From positions 143,469 through 207,468 of the forward strand of contig NZ_FOZI01000001.1 in the NCBI RefSeq assembly GCF_900114495.1: 64,000 bases of DNA, read 5' to 3'. This document shows positions 7,417 through 17,185 of the stretch, one piece after another. Below the pieces are notes generated by a model. It saw nothing but the letters and a program-made list of their open reading frames with translations, was not told the DNA's origin and did not search any database. Source of the DNA: Dyella sp. OK004 (GTDB lineage Bacteria; Pseudomonadota; Gammaproteobacteria; Xanthomonadales; Rhodanobacteraceae). Numbering within the stretch: the first letter of the stretch is position 1; every line of letters begins with the position of its first letter. Both the position numbers and the translations under genes were made by a program.

Positions 7417-9294
7417 TCAGCCGTGCACCGCGCTGAGCAGCGCGCTGAAAATCTGGTTGGCGGTAGAAATCACCTGGGCCGAGGCCTGATAGGCCTGTTG
7501 ATAGCGCACTAGGCTGGCCGCCTCTTCGTCGATGTTCACGCCGGACACTCCCTGCTGGGTTTGCAGCGCCTGCTGATACACCGAGTTCTGCGTGGTTAGC
7601 GCGTCTTTCGCCAGCGAGCCCGCGCTGCCGACCTGGCTGGTGAGCTGGCCATAGGCGCGGCCGACGCTGGTGTTGCCGTTGTCGAGCACGCCGAGGTTCG
7701 CCACCTTGGCCAGGCCCAGTGCGTTGCCGTTGTCGCCGCGCGCGTTGCTGTTGGCCTTGACGGTGAAGCTGTCATTCGCCGCCGGCGTGCCGCTGAGGTT
7801 GAGGCTCCAGCCGTTGGCGCTGATCGGCTGGCCCGGCGTATAGGTCTGCGCCGCGCCGCCGTTGATGGTGTAGGTGGTCGGCGAGGTGAACACGATGTTG
7901 GTGCTGCCGAGCAGCCCCGCGTTGGCGGGATCGGTGACGCTGATGCCATTGACCACGCCGCTGCCGGTGTTGCCGGATGCCTTCGCGGCGACCAGCGGTG
8001 CGGCGGCGGCGATCTTGTTCGGATCGGTGATCGCGGTACTGAAGCCCGCGGCGGCCGCGCTGGTCGGCTGGATGCGGAAGCTGTCGCCCGCGCTGGCCGC
8101 ACCACCGACCACGAAACTCATGCCATCTGCCTTAAACGGATCGGCAGCAGTGCCGGTGCCGGTCATAGCGACGCTGTTGCCGGCGGTATCGCGCAGACTC
8201 CACGCGCTACCGTCGTACTTCATCACATAGTCCTTGGTGGTCAGCGCACCCACGTCGGTGATGCTGGCATTGACCGTACCGCCGCCCTGGTTGGCCGAGT
8301 TACCCAGCACCTGCGGCGCGCCCACGTTGAAGAAGGTGCCGCCCATGGCTCCGTTGAGGTCCATGCCCTGCGCATGCTGCGCATTGAAGGCGCTCGCCAT
8401 CGCCACCGCCGCGCGGCCGAGTTGGTTCTGCGCGGGATCGAGCACGTTGCTGCGGAAGTCGAGCAAGGCACCGAGCGTGCCGCCGCCGATCTGGCCGGTG
8501 AGCACCATGCCGCTGTCCTTGGCGACGACTTCCAGCTTGCTGGGGTCGTAAGCGTTCGGTGCCGTGCTCAGCGCATACGCGTTCGCGCCATTGACCAGTG
8601 CCTGGCCGTTGCCGACGAACACGCTGACGGTGTGATCGTTCTGCGGCACCACGGTGACGCCGACTTCGCTGGATATTTTCTTCACCAGCGCATCGCGCTG
8701 ATCGAGAAGATCGGACGGCTCGCCCTTGCCGCTGGCATAGGCGGTGCGGATCTGGTCGTTGAGCTTGGCGATCGACTGACTGTCGCTGTTGATCGAATCC
8801 ACCGTATCGCCGAGCTGCCGCTGCACCTGCGCACCGAGCTGATTGAACTGGCCCGACAACGACTGGAAGGTGCTGCTCAGCGCATTGGCGCGTGCCAGCA
8901 ACACACCGCGCGAAGAAGCGTCGGACGGCGTATTGGAGACATCGTTCAAGGCTCCGTAGAACGCATCCAAAGAGGTCTGCAGATTGGTGCTGCCGGAAAG
9001 CTGGTTATTCAACTGCCCGGTGAGGCTCTGATACGCCGCGGCGCGCCCCTGGTCCGAGGCAGCCGTCCACAAAGCCGTGTTGAGGTACTGGCTATAAGCA
9101 CGCTGCACCGCCGCCGTATTGACGCCGGTGCCGACATAGAAATTGCCCAGTCCCTGCGCCGGCCGCGCGTTGAACTGCACCAGCTGGCGGCTATAGCCGT
9201 CGGTGTTGACGTTGGCCACGTTGTGGCTGACGGTGCTGAGTCCGATCTGCGAGGCGAGCAGGCCGGAGACACCAGTGGAAAGCAGGTCAGCCAT
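7417..9294 (-). CDS. flgK: Hook-associated protein FlgK (HAP1)
   Basis: 625 aa, within the normal range for this gamma group. It begins with the axial-protein helix (LLSTGVSGLLASQIGLSTVSHN region, then NVNTDGYSRQ) and ends with GVNIDEEAASLVRYQQAYQASAQ, the FlgK C-terminal signature. The central part carries two repeated beta modules ending G(T/A)(P/A)(A/S)A(G/N)DSF. Secreted through the flagellar export gate and placed at the hook tip. 48 nt separate it from flgJ. Confidence 0.95.
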   Translation of the reverse strand: MADLLSTGVSGLLASQIGLSTVSHNVANVNTDGYSRQLVQFNARPAQGLGNFYVGTGVNTAAVQRAYSQYLNTALWTAASDQGRAAAYQSLTGQLNNQLSGSTNLQTSLDAFYGALNDVSNTPSDASSRGVLLARANALSSTFQSLSGQFNQLGAQVQRQLGDTVDSINSDSQSIAKLNDQIRTAYASGKGEPSDLLDQRDALVKKISSEVGVTVVPQNDHTVSVFVGNGQALVNGANAYALSTAPNAYDPSKLEVVAKDSGMVLTGQIGGGTLGALLDFRSNVLDPAQNQLGRAAVAMASAFNAQHAQGMDLNGAMGGTFFNVGAPQVLGNSANQGGGTVNASITDVGALTTKDYVMKYDGSAWSLRDTAGNSVAMTGTGTAADPFKADGMSFVVGGAASAGDSFRIQPTSAAAAGFSTAITDPNKIAAAAPLVAAKASGNTGSGVVNGISVTDPANAGLLGSTNIVFTSPTTYTINGGAAQTYTPGQPISANGWSLNLSGTPAANDSFTVKANSNARGDNGNALGLAKVANLGVLDNGNTSVGRAYGQLTSQVGSAGSLAKDALTTQNSVYQQALQTQQGVSGVNIDEEAASLVRYQQAYQASAQVISTANQIFSALLSAVHG

Positions 9295-9342
9295 GGCAAA
9301 CGATCCTTGAAGCGAAGGCGGTCATGTTCAGTGCGGGGCGCG

Positions 9343-10293
9343 TCATGGCAACTGTGACGGCAGTGCATCGACGGACTTGAGCGAGGCGAGTGCCTGCTTC
9401 ATTTCCGGACTGTTGGCGATCGATTCCAGTTTTTTGGCGTAGCCCGGATCGGTGGCGTAACCGCCGCGCGCAAGGGCATGCGCGAAACCGCGGATATCCT
9501 CGCCGCGCCCGAGCGCCGACGAGTAGCGCGGGTTATTGGCGATCACCTGGGCGTAGTCCTGGAAGGAGTCGCCGGGTGATTGGTAGGCACGAAATTGGTC
9601 GCGCTTGCGCACTGCCACACCATTCTCGTACTCGAGCGTCGGCACGCTGACCTTGTCGCCATCCCAGCTGCTGCCGGCCTTCATGCCGAACAGATTGTTG
9701 CTGGTGCTGCCGTCGCCGTGGCTAGGCAGATGCTTGCCCCAGCCGGTTTCCAGCGCGGCCTGAGCCAGCAGCGCACGCACGGATACGCCGAGCTTTTCCG
9801 CCGCCGCCTGCGCGTGTGGCGCCAGCGCCTGTACGAAACTCACCGCGTCGCCGCTGCCCGGCACAAACTGGCTGACCTTGCTCGCGGCACTGGCCGCACT
9901 GCGCGACAGCTGCTCCAGCGTGTCGCGCCAGGCCGACGGGCTGCTGGCATCGACACCGGCCGCCGCACTGCTGTCCTTCCCGCCCAATTGGCGCATCAGC
10001 ATCTGCGCAATGCCGATGCCATGCCCGCTGTTGGACAGGCTCAACGACAACTGATGATCGAACAGATCGCGATACGCATTGCCCTGCTCGCTATCGCCCA
10101 TGCCGTCGCCCGGACTCGCGTCGCGCATCGACTTCAGCATCATCTGCGTAAAGATCGACTCGAACTGGCGCGCCACCGCCGGCAGCGCCGCCTTGCCACC
10201 GTCGCCCTGCGCCTGCGCGCGCAACTGCTGGAACCCGGACAGCTCGGTCCAGGTACCCAGTGAGCCGGTGGCGGAGGTATCGCCGACAGCCAT
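9343..10293 (-). CDS. flgJ: Flagellar rod cap / peptidoglycan hydrolase FlgJ
   Basis: 316 aa with both expected domains: a rod-binding N-terminus (about 30-110; VARQFESIFTQMMLKSMRDA) and a C-terminal glucosaminidase domain (about 165-310) with ALLAQAALETGWGKHLP containing the catalytic-type Glu and the downstream NLFGMKAG motif. FlgJ caps the growing rod and digests periplasmic peptidoglycan so the rod can pass. Starts one base after the flgI stop, so translation is probably coupled. Confidence 0.95.
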   Translation of the reverse strand: MAVGDTSATGSLGTWTELSGFQQLRAQAQGDGGKAALPAVARQFESIFTQMMLKSMRDASPGDGMGDSEQGNAYRDLFDHQLSLSLSNSGHGIGIAQMLMRQLGGKDSSAAAGVDASSPSAWRDTLEQLSRSAASAASKVSQFVPGSGDAVSFVQALAPHAQAAAEKLGVSVRALLAQAALETGWGKHLPSHGDGSTSNNLFGMKAGSSWDGDKVSVPTLEYENGVAVRKRDQFRAYQSPGDSFQDYAQVIANNPRYSSALGRGEDIRGFAHALARGGYATDPGYAKKLESIANSPEMKQALASLKSVDALPSQLP

Positions 10294-10294
10294 G

Positions 10295-11413
10295 TCAGAT
10301 CACCACCAGTTCGGCATGTAACGCGCCGGCCTGTTTCAATGCCTGAAGAATCGAAATCAAATCGGTTGGCGACGCACCCACCTGATTCACCGCGCGCACG
10401 ATCGCATCCAGGCTCACGCCCGGACCGAACTTGAACATATGCGCGCCGTCCTCGCTGATCTGCACCGTACTGTTCGGCACCACCGCTGTCTGGCCGCCGC
10501 GACTGAACGGCGCCGGCTGGCTCACCTGCGGCTGCTCAGTAATCGTCACCTGGATCGAGCCGTGCGCCACCGCGGCCGCGCTGACCTTCACCTCCGACCC
10601 GATCACCACCGTGCCCGTGCGCGAATTCACTACCACGCGGGCCGGTGCATCGCCCGGCGTGACATCCAGACCCTGGATCGCACCCAGCCACGACACCCGC
10701 TGCGACGGATCCACCGGACCGCGCACCGCCACCGAACCGCCGTCCACTGCCTGCGCCGTGCCCACGCCATAAGCGCGGTTCACCGCATCGGCAACGCGCG
10801 CAGCCGTGGTGAAATCCGGCGTATTGAGGTTAAGCACCAGGTCGCCGCCGCGATCGAACGACGAAGGCACACTGCGTTCCACCGTCGCACCATTCGGCAC
10901 ACGTCCGCTGGCCGAGATATTCACCTGCACACTCGACCCGCTCTTGCCCTGCGCACTGATACCGCCCACCACCACACTACCCTGCGCCATCGCATAGACA
11001 TTGCCATCCGCACCCTTCAGCGGCGTCATCAACAACTGCCCGCCACGGATACTCTTGGCATTACCGATCGACGCCACCGTCACATCAATCGCCTGCCCCG
11101 GCTTGGCGAATGGCGGAAGGTCCGCCGTCACGGTTACCGCAGCGGCATTCTTCAACTGCGGCCGCGCATTCGCTGGCACCGTAATGCCGAACTGTTGGAG
11201 CATGTTCTCCAAACTTTGCGTAGTGAACGGTGCCTGCGTCGTCTGATCGCCACTGCCGTCGAGACCAACCACCAGGCCGTAGCCGATGAGCTGATTCGTG
11301 CGCACACCAGCGACCTGCGCGAGATCGCGGATTTTGTCGGCGTGGGCGGGCGTAGCGATAAGACCGGCAGCCGCAAAGAACACAGCTACGACAGATATAG
11401 CGTTGAGTCGCAT
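10295..11413 (-). CDS. flgI: Flagellar P-ring protein FlgI
   Basis: 372 aa from the ATG at 11413 (MRLNAI). The frame stays open upstream to 11827, but that extension is translated repeat DNA and was discarded. A Sec signal peptide covers about 1-24 (hydrophobic core, cut near AHA-DK). The mature start [17 protein letters not shown] and [15 protein letters not shown] are diagnostic. FlgI forms the periplasmic P-ring bushing around the rod. A 398-bp gap filled by a full repeat copy separates it from flgH, which may weaken transcription from the flgB promoter. Confidence 0.95.
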   Translation of the reverse strand: MRLNAISVVAVFFAAAGLIATPAHADKIRDLAQVAGVRTNQLIGYGLVVGLDGSGDQTTQAPFTTQSLENMLQQFGITVPANARPQLKNAAAVTVTADLPPFAKPGQAIDVTVASIGNAKSIRGGQLLMTPLKGADGNVYAMAQGSVVVGGISAQGKSGSSVQVNISASGRVPNGATVERSVPSSFDRGGDLVLNLNTPDFTTAARVADAVNRAYGVGTAQAVDGGSVAVRGPVDPSQRVSWLGAIQGLDVTPGDAPARVVVNSRTGTVVIGSEVKVSAAAVAHGSIQVTITEQPQVSQPAPFSRGGQTAVVPNSTVQISEDGAHMFKFGPGVSLDAIVRAVNQVGASPTDLISILQALKQAGALHAELVVI

Positions 11414-11485
11414 AGTGCGTACCCGATGCATAAATTTGTAAGAGGCAACCAGAACCGGACGATCAGCCTCAAAAGAAAACCATCC

Positions 11486-11782
11486 CGACGCCTGACACTG
11501 GAAACGACGCAGGCCCGAAGCACGCCGCCTGCTTTCAGGCCATTTCTCTTTGGTTACTTTCTCTCTAGGCCCCCTTGGGGGGTTGGGCCAGCAAAGAGAA
11601 AGTGACCCGAGCCGCGGCAGCGGTTCGGAAGCCCGCGGCGGGCGAGCCAGGGCACGCAGACGCGAAAATCGGAGCGCATCACTACTGGATCCCTGCCTAC
11701 GCAGGGATGACGAAGTAGGGGATGTTGAGCCGAGCGCCCGCTCCTCATCCCAGCACGCTCTCCCAAGAGAGGAGAGAGAAGT
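11486..11782 (+). repeat. Modular intergenic repeat, copy between flgI and flgH
   Basis: All modules are present in the order: GACGCCTGACACTGG edge, TTTCTCTTTGG...CAAAGAGAAAGTGAC hairpin, GC-rich linker, CTGGATCCCTGCC-TACGCAGGGATGACGAAGTAGG hairpin, and a final CTCTC...GAGAG hairpin. This copy has an extra CCCCCTTGGGGGG palindrome inserted in the first hairpin. It fills most of the 398-bp flgH-flgI gap; nothing else is seen there. Confidence 0.85.
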
Positions 11783-11811
11783 GCAACTCAAAGTTGCATA
11801 ACCCCCGCCCA

Positions 11812-12498
11812 TCAGTACGGCATCCACTTGGAACTAAAAAACCGCGACAACCACCCCTGCGTATTCGCATCCGCCAACGACCCCCGCCCCGTATACGCAA
11901 TCCGCGCATCCGCCACCCGCGTCGACGACACACTGTTGTCCTGCCCAATATCCTGCGGCCGCACGATGCCGGAGATACGCACCAGCTCCTGCCCCTGGTT
12001 GATAGTCAGCCACTTCTCGCCGCGCACCAGCAGATTGCCGTTGGAGAGACGGCGCGCGACGGTGACGGTGATCTGGCCGGTGAGCTGGTTGCTCTGGCTG
12101 CTGTTGCCGCTGCCGTCGAAGCTGCGATCGCCGTTAGTACCGATGGTGACGGGCTTGCCGTTGAGGGTGACGGACTGGCCGAGCAAGGTCGGTGCGCCGA
12201 TGTCGGTCTTGTCTTTCTTGCTGGTGCTGGTGGTGGCCTTCTTGCTGGCCTGGGTGCTTTCCACCAGCGCGATGGTGAGGATGTCGCCTACGCGATGCGC
12301 GCGTGGGTCGTTGAACAGCTCCATGCCCTGCGCTTCGTGATAGATCGCGCCGTCGGCCGGTGGTGCGGATTCCGGCTCCTGCGGCGGTGTGGCGGCGAAG
12401 GCGCCGTCGTCGCGCTGCGGCACCATTGCGGCGCAGCCGGCCAGGTTCGCCAGGACCAGCAGGGCGCATGACAAGCGCAAGCGGAGGGACATCGACAT
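11812..12498 (-). CDS. flgH: Flagellar L-ring lipoprotein FlgH
   Basis: 228 aa from the ATG at 12498. A TTG at 12510 overlapping the flgG stop (TTGA) is an alternative start. A lipoprotein signal peptide ends in the lipobox LAGC. The mature protein has the FlgH features [16 protein letters not shown], ...[12 protein letters not shown], and [22 protein letters not shown]. It forms the L-ring in the outer membrane together with the P-ring. Cotranscribed with flgG. Confidence 0.94.
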   Translation of the reverse strand: MSMSLRLRLSCALLVLANLAGCAAMVPQRDDGAFAATPPQEPESAPPADGAIYHEAQGMELFNDPRAHRVGDILTIALVESTQASKKATTSTSKKDKTDIGAPTLLGQSVTLNGKPVTIGTNGDRSFDGSGNSSQSNQLTGQITVTVARRLSNGNLLVRGEKWLTINQGQELVRISGIVRPQDIGQDNSVSSTRVADARIAYTGRGSLADANTQGWLSRFFSSKWMPY

Positions 12499-12506
12499 GG
12501 CGGTGC

Positions 12507-13292
12507 TCAAGTCTTGTTGGTGAGGAACTGCAGCATCGAATCCGCAGCGGAGATCGCCTTGGAATTCATCTCGTAGGTACGCTGCGTTTCGATCATGTCC
12601 ACCATCTGCTCGACCACGTTGACGTTCGAGCTTTCCAGCGAACCCTGCGCTACGGTGCCGAGGCCGTTGAGGCCGGGCTGACCGATCTGCGGCGCACCGC
12701 TGGAGGCGGTTTCCAGATACAGGTTGTCGCCGTTCGGCTGCAGGCCGGCGGGGTTGATGAAGTCGGCCAGCTGCACGGTGCCGATCTGCTGCGGCGCGGC
12801 CTGACCCGGCAGCGTCGCGCTGACCGTGCCGTCAGTGCCGATGGTGACGCTCTGCGCGTTCTGCGGAATCACGATGGCTGGGTCAAGCGCATAGCCCGCC
12901 GCCGTCACCATCTGGCCGTTCTGATCGAGATGCAGCGAACCGTCGCGCGTATAGGCGATGGTGCCATCGGGCATGGTCACTTGCAGGAAGCCACGGCCCT
13001 GCAGGGCGAGATCGAGCGAGTTGCCGGTCTGCTGGATATTGCCCTGAGTGAACAGCTTCTCGCTGCCGACCACACGCACACCGGTGCCGAGCATCAAGCC
13101 CGAGGGCGCCTGCGTCTGTTCGGTGGTTTGGCCGCCGGGCTGGCGCACGTTCTGGTAGATCAGATCCTGGAACGATGCACGCGAACTCTTGAAGCCGGTG
13201 GTGTTGGCGTTGGCGAGATTGTTGGAGACCACGTCCATACGCGTCTGCTGCGCATCGAGACCGGTCTTGGCAACCCACAGGGATGAAAACAT
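12507..13292 (-). CDS. flgG: Distal rod protein FlgG
   Basis: 261 aa, typical length. N-terminal [20 protein letters not shown]-type axial motif, [15 protein letters not shown], and C-terminal [20 protein letters not shown] are class hallmarks. Builds the distal rod that spans periplasm and rings. Ends in a TGA that overlaps the possible TTG start of flgH; 53 nt separate it from flgF. Confidence 0.96.
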   Translation of the reverse strand: MFSSLWVAKTGLDAQQTRMDVVSNNLANANTTGFKSSRASFQDLIYQNVRQPGGQTTEQTQAPSGLMLGTGVRVVGSEKLFTQGNIQQTGNSLDLALQGRGFLQVTMPDGTIAYTRDGSLHLDQNGQMVTAAGYALDPAIVIPQNAQSVTIGTDGTVSATLPGQAAPQQIGTVQLADFINPAGLQPNGDNLYLETASSGAPQIGQPGLNGLGTVAQGSLESSNVNVVEQMVDMIETQRTYEMNSKAISAADSMLQFLTNKT

Positions 13293-13345
13293 GCGTGTTC
13301 TCCACTAGGCCATGCGCTTGGCGCAGGCCGCAATGATTGGATGGA

Positions 13346-14086
13346 TCAGCCCACTTGCAGCAGGCGCGAAGCCGACTGCGCGTTGTCGTCGGCGGTGCGG
13401 ATCGAACGCACCTGCAACTCGTACTGGCGCGATAGCTGGATCATCTGCACCAGGGTCTGCGACGGATTCACGTTGCTCGATTCCAGTGCGCCGGACTTGA
13501 TCGTGACCGCGGCATCCGCCTGCGCAACGCCGCCGCCATCGAGATGCATCAGGCCGTCGTTGCCGAGCTGCAGCTGATCCGACGCCGGATTTACCAGCTT
13601 GAGTTTGCCGACCACCGACAAGGTGGCCGGCCCCTGCCCCATCGGCACCACCGACACGGTGCCGTCGGCGCCAATATTGATTTGCGAACTCTGCGGAATG
13701 GTGAGCTGACCGCCGTCGCCCATCACCGGATTGCCGCGCGCGTCGGTGAGCAGGCCGTCGGCGGTGAGCTGCAGCTGGCCGGCGCGTGTGTAGCCCTCGC
13801 TGCCATCCGCCGACTGCACCGCCAGCCAGCCATTGCCCTGCACCGCCACGTCGAGCGGACGCCCGGTGTCGACCTGTGCACCGCTGCGCAGATCCCAGCC
13901 GGTGCCCTGGGCGACGCCATTGATGCGCGACGCCAGGCCTGCGCCCTGCACCTGCAGCGGCTGGAACGCCGACATCTGCGCCTTGAAGCCGACGGTGTCG
14001 GCGTTGGCGAGGTTGTGCGCCACTTCGGTTTGCGCACGCATCATCTGCGTGGCACCGGTCATGGCTACATAGATCGAGCGGTCCAT
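13346..14086 (-). CDS. flgF: Proximal rod protein FlgF
   Basis: 246 aa. MDRSIYVAMTGATQMM start, NTVGFKAQ-like segment (here DTVGFKAQMSAF) and the C-terminal ESSNVNPSQTLVQMIQLSRQYE identify FlgF. One of the proximal rod subunits exported by the flagellar type III apparatus. Located between flgE and flgG as in most gammaproteobacteria, in one transcription unit. Confidence 0.95.
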   Translation of the reverse strand: MDRSIYVAMTGATQMMRAQTEVAHNLANADTVGFKAQMSAFQPLQVQGAGLASRINGVAQGTGWDLRSGAQVDTGRPLDVAVQGNGWLAVQSADGSEGYTRAGQLQLTADGLLTDARGNPVMGDGGQLTIPQSSQINIGADGTVSVVPMGQGPATLSVVGKLKLVNPASDQLQLGNDGLMHLDGGGVAQADAAVTIKSGALESSNVNPSQTLVQMIQLSRQYELQVRSIRTADDNAQSASRLLQVG

Positions 14087-14108
14087 GGGCTACCTCAGTA
14101 CGGAAGCG

Positions 14109-15329
14109 TCAATTACGAATATTGATGATGGTCTGGGTGAGCTTGTCGTCGGTGGAGATCACCTGCGCGTTCGCCTGGTAGTTGCGTTGCGCCTTGATCA
14201 TGTTCACCAGCTGCGCGGTGAGGTCGGAGGTGTTGGAGGCCTCCAGCGCACCGGACTGCACATTGCCGAAGGTGCCGTTGCCGCCGGTGCCCATCACCGC
14301 CGTGCCGGAGTCGTACGACGCGGCCCAGTTGGTGTTGTCGAGCTGGCGCATGCCCTGCTGATTGGCGAAGTTGGCGAGCGCGAGCTGGCCCAGCGCCTGC
14401 GACTGGCCGTTGGAATACTTGGCCTGCACGACGCCGTCGCTGGAGACGTCGATGCTGGACAGCGTGCCGGTGGGGTAACCGTCCTGGTTGATCGAGGTCA
14501 CCGCGTAGTTGTTGCCGAACTGCGTGGCCTTGGTCACGTCCAGGTTGATCTGCAACGGGTTGGAGCCGGGGTTGGCGGTGATCGCCGGAAAGGTCAGCTT
14601 GCCGCCGGCCGGTGTCGCCAACGCGCCGCTGCTGTTGAAGCTCAACTGCTGCACGGCGCCGGTGTCGTTGCCGTCGATATAAAGATGCGCGTCCCAGGTA
14701 TTGGCTGCCGCGTTACGCACGAAGTACACCGTGCCGCTGTGCGTCGCGCCGAGCGAGTCGTACGCGGTGAACGGCGTGGACTGGTTGAAGCTGGTGGCGT
14801 CAGTGGGACTGAATGCGTTGGCCGGCGGCGTGGCGTTGGACGGCAGGTTCAGCGCGAGCTGCACGTTGTTGGTGGCCTTGGCCGCGTTCTGCGAGGTGAT
14901 CAGGCGCAGGTCGGCCAGCGTGCTGTTGTCGAAACCGCCCGAGGCGTTCGGCGGAAACACCTGCAGGTTCTGCCCGGCGCTGTTCACCACATAGCCGTTG
15001 GCGTCCTGGCGGAATGCACCGGCGCGGGTGTACGACAAACCCTTGCCATCCTTCAGCGTGAAAAAGCCGTCGCCGCTGATGGCGAAGTCGAGGCTGTTGT
15101 TGGTGTTCTCGATATTGCCGGCGGTGAACTGCTGCGCCACGTTGGTGAGGCGCACGCCGCTACCTATCTGGGTGGCGCTGAGGTTCTTGCCGGCCACGCT
15201 GTACAGCTCCGCGAACTCGGCGCGCGAACCCTTGAAGCCGGTGGTGGAAGTATTGGCGATGTTGTTGGCGGTGACTTCGAGATCCGAAGAAGCCGCCTTG
15301 AGGCCGCTCAATGCGATGTTGAATGCCAT
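14109..15329 (-). CDS. flgE: Flagellar hook protein FlgE
   Basis: 406 aa, normal for the family. MAFNIALSGLKAASSDLEVTANN in pieces, NTSTTGFKGSRAEF, and a C-terminus with TAQLVNMIKAQRNYQANAQ are diagnostic. The centre is a Ser/Thr/Asn-rich surface domain. Polymerises into the hook under the FlgD cap. Starts 26 nt after the flgD stop. No separate promoter is visible in that short gap. Confidence 0.96.
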   Translation of the reverse strand: MAFNIALSGLKAASSDLEVTANNIANTSTTGFKGSRAEFAELYSVAGKNLSATQIGSGVRLTNVAQQFTAGNIENTNNSLDFAISGDGFFTLKDGKGLSYTRAGAFRQDANGYVVNSAGQNLQVFPPNASGGFDNSTLADLRLITSQNAAKATNNVQLALNLPSNATPPANAFSPTDATSFNQSTPFTAYDSLGATHSGTVYFVRNAAANTWDAHLYIDGNDTGAVQQLSFNSSGALATPAGGKLTFPAITANPGSNPLQINLDVTKATQFGNNYAVTSINQDGYPTGTLSSIDVSSDGVVQAKYSNGQSQALGQLALANFANQQGMRQLDNTNWAASYDSGTAVMGTGGNGTFGNVQSGALEASNTSDLTAQLVNMIKAQRNYQANAQVISTDDKLTQTIINIRN

Positions 15330-15355
15330 GGTGTTCCCCTGTCTCTACGAGACGC

Positions 15356-16009
15356 TTAGTTGACGCGCGCGACCTGTGCGAGCAGGACGCCACCAAAACC
15401 GTTCACTTGCAGATAGGCGCCTTGATCGGTGCCCGCCATGCCCACGCTGCCGACCTTGCCGGTGACATAGGTCTGCACCGCGGTGGTGCCTACCTGCGCC
15501 TTCAGGCCATACGTACCCAGCGGCAACGGCTGGCCGTCGTCGCCCAGACCGTCCCAATGGAAATCCGCCAGGCCCACGTCCGGCGTGCCAAGACCGATGG
15601 TGCGCACCACCTTGCCGGCGCTGTCGACGATCTGCACCGATGCGGTCTGACCCGCGTCGGCCACATTGATCGCACCATCCAGCCCGGCGCTGTTTTCCAG
15701 CTTGGCCGCGCTCGATGGCACCGTGACCTCGCGCCCCACCAGGTTGCTCGCCTGCAACAGCTGATTGCCCTGCATCGCCGTGCTCAGACTGTTGAACGAG
15801 GTCTGCAGCGCCTGCGTCGCCGAGACCTGACTGATCTGCGCGAGCTGGCTGACCATCTGCGATGAGTCCATCGGCTGGGTCGGATCCTGATTGCGCATCT
15901 GCTGGATCAGCAGGCTGAGAAAATCCGCCTGACTCAATGAATTGCTCTTGCTCTTCTGCGTCGCCTGCGACGCAGCGGAGCCGGTGTTGTTGATCGATAT
16001 GTCGGCCAT
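15356..16009 (-). CDS. flgD: Hook assembly scaffold FlgD
   Basis: 217 aa. N-terminal LSQADFLSLLIQQMRNQDPTQPMDSSQMVSQLAQIS in pieces is the FlgD signature. The C-terminal part has Ig-like FLIG/tudor-type strands (FHWDGLGDDGQPLPLGTYG). Caps the hook during assembly and is later replaced by FlgK. Nine nt from the flgC stop. Confidence 0.95.
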   Translation of the reverse strand: MADISINNTGSAASQATQKSKSNSLSQADFLSLLIQQMRNQDPTQPMDSSQMVSQLAQISQVSATQALQTSFNSLSTAMQGNQLLQASNLVGREVTVPSSAAKLENSAGLDGAINVADAGQTASVQIVDSAGKVVRTIGLGTPDVGLADFHWDGLGDDGQPLPLGTYGLKAQVGTTAVQTYVTGKVGSVGMAGTDQGAYLQVNGFGGVLLAQVARVN

Positions 16010-16018
16010 GGCGATTCC

Positions 16019-16438
16019 TTACTTGCCCAGATCCAGCGTCTTCTGCATCAGCTGGCGCGTGCTGTTCATTACTTCGACGTTGTTCTGATACGAACGCGAA
16101 GCAGAAATCATGTTGACCAGCTCATCCACCGGATTGACGTTGCTGGCGTACACATAGCCATCGCCGTCGGCGAGCGGATTGCCCGGTTCGTAGCGACTGT
16201 CCACCGCCGCCTGGCTCTCGGTGACACCGAGTACCTGCACGCCCTGGGTGCCTTCCTCGCCCTTCGCCGCGAGACCGCGCTGCACCGAGGCGAACAACGG
16301 CTCCTTCGCGCGATACGCCGCATCCGCCGAACCGGCCACGCTGTCCGCGTTGGCGAGATTGCTGGCGACCGTGTTGAGCCGCAGCGACTGCGCCGCCATG
16401 CCCGACCCGGCCACATCGAAAATCTTGAACAACGACAT
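16019..16438 (-). CDS. flgC: Proximal rod protein FlgC
   Basis: 139 aa from the ATG at 16438, which shares one base with the flgB stop (TGATG). A longer upstream frame through flgB is not real. MSLFKIFDVAGSGMAAQSLRL, ASNLANADS and the C-terminal VNPVDELVNMISASRSYQNNVEV identify FlgC. Forms part of the proximal rod above the MS ring. Confidence 0.96.
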   Translation of the reverse strand: MSLFKIFDVAGSGMAAQSLRLNTVASNLANADSVAGSADAAYRAKEPLFASVQRGLAAKGEEGTQGVQVLGVTESQAAVDSRYEPGNPLADGDGYVYASNVNPVDELVNMISASRSYQNNVEVMNSTRQLMQKTLDLGK

Positions 16439-16839
16439 CAGCCCTGCCCTCCGGTGATCGCCGTACGCAACATGCGGATCTGCGCGGTAATGAAAGAAAG
16501 GCTGGCCTGGTAGTGCACGCTGTTCGCGGCAAAGCTCGACTGCTCCACCTGCGTATCCACCGTGTTGCCATCCATCGTCGGCTGCAGCGGCACCCGATAC
16601 GCCAACTGGTCCGCTGCCTGCGTCGACGCATCGACATGCCCCGGTGCCGTCGCCGTCATCGCCAACTTCTCGCTTGCACCGCTTGCATCCGCCAGCGCCT
16701 TGCGGAAATCCACATCGCGCGCGAGATACCCCGGCGTATCCGCATTCGCCAGATTGCTGGCCAACACCTCCGCCCGCTTCTGCCAAAGGCCAAGCGCCTG
16801 CGTGTGCATACCAAACAAGTTGTCGTTGATCTGACTCAT
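16438..16839 (-). CDS. flgB: Proximal rod protein FlgB
   Basis: 133 aa from the ATG at 16839 (MSQINDNLFGMHTQAL). RAEVLASNLANADTPGYLARDVDF is the conserved rod motif. First gene of the long flg operon running to flgL; a strong -24/-12 promoter lies 38 nt upstream. The one-base overlap with flgC indicates translational coupling. Confidence 0.96.
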   Translation of the reverse strand: MSQINDNLFGMHTQALGLWQKRAEVLASNLANADTPGYLARDVDFRKALADASGASEKLAMTATAPGHVDASTQAADQLAYRVPLQPTMDGNTVDTQVEQSSFAANSVHYQASLSFITAQIRMLRTAITGGQG

Positions 16840-16876
16840 CGCAAACTCCACACGGCAAGGGCCGCAGGTGCGATGT

Positions 16877-16892
16877 GGCAAATTGCATGCCA
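16877..16892 (-). promoter_or_regulatory. Sigma-54 promoter of the flgB operon
   Basis: Minus strand TGGCATG-CAAT-TTGCC: GG and GC are exactly 10 nt apart and it matches the consensus TGGCACR-N4-TTGCW at all but two positions. Predicted start near 16866, about 27 nt before flgB. FleQ, encoded in the same cluster, is the expected activator. Confidence 0.75.
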
Positions 16893-17014
16893 GTGGGGTG
16901 CGAAGCGTTGTAGTGACTGGGTTTGCGGGGTTCGCTGAAGCGTCGGCGGAGCGCGTTGTCACTACAGGAGACGGAATTCCGACGCGCGGAAATCAGATCT
17001 GCGTCAATCGTTGG

Positions 17015-17178
17015 GCTGTCGCGACCTGGCCGCTTATGCAGCGGGCATTTCGGACGCCTGCCGGCGCCCGAGTCACTTTCTCTTTGCCGACCCAAAGAGA
17101 AAGTAACCAAAGAGAAATGGTCTAAAGAGCGCGGCGTGCTTTGTAGCTACGCATCTTCCAGTGTCAGACGTCGGGGTT
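17015..17178 (-). repeat. Modular intergenic repeat, inverted copy upstream of flgB
   Basis: Reverse-strand copy of the left half of the element: GACGTCTGACACTGG edge, CCATTTCTCTTTGG, then the TTACTTTCTCTTTGG...CAAAGAGAAAGTGAC hairpin and the GC-rich linker ending near GGCCAGGTCGCGAC. It faces the direct copy at 17377-17655. The 16893-17014 stretch beside it shows nothing else recognisable. Confidence 0.8.
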
Positions 17179-17185
17179 TGCTCTT

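Noticed and set aside
11414-11827. N-terminal extension of FlgI by up to 138 residues
   Set aside because: The extension is translated repeat DNA; the signal peptide begins at the ATG at 11413.
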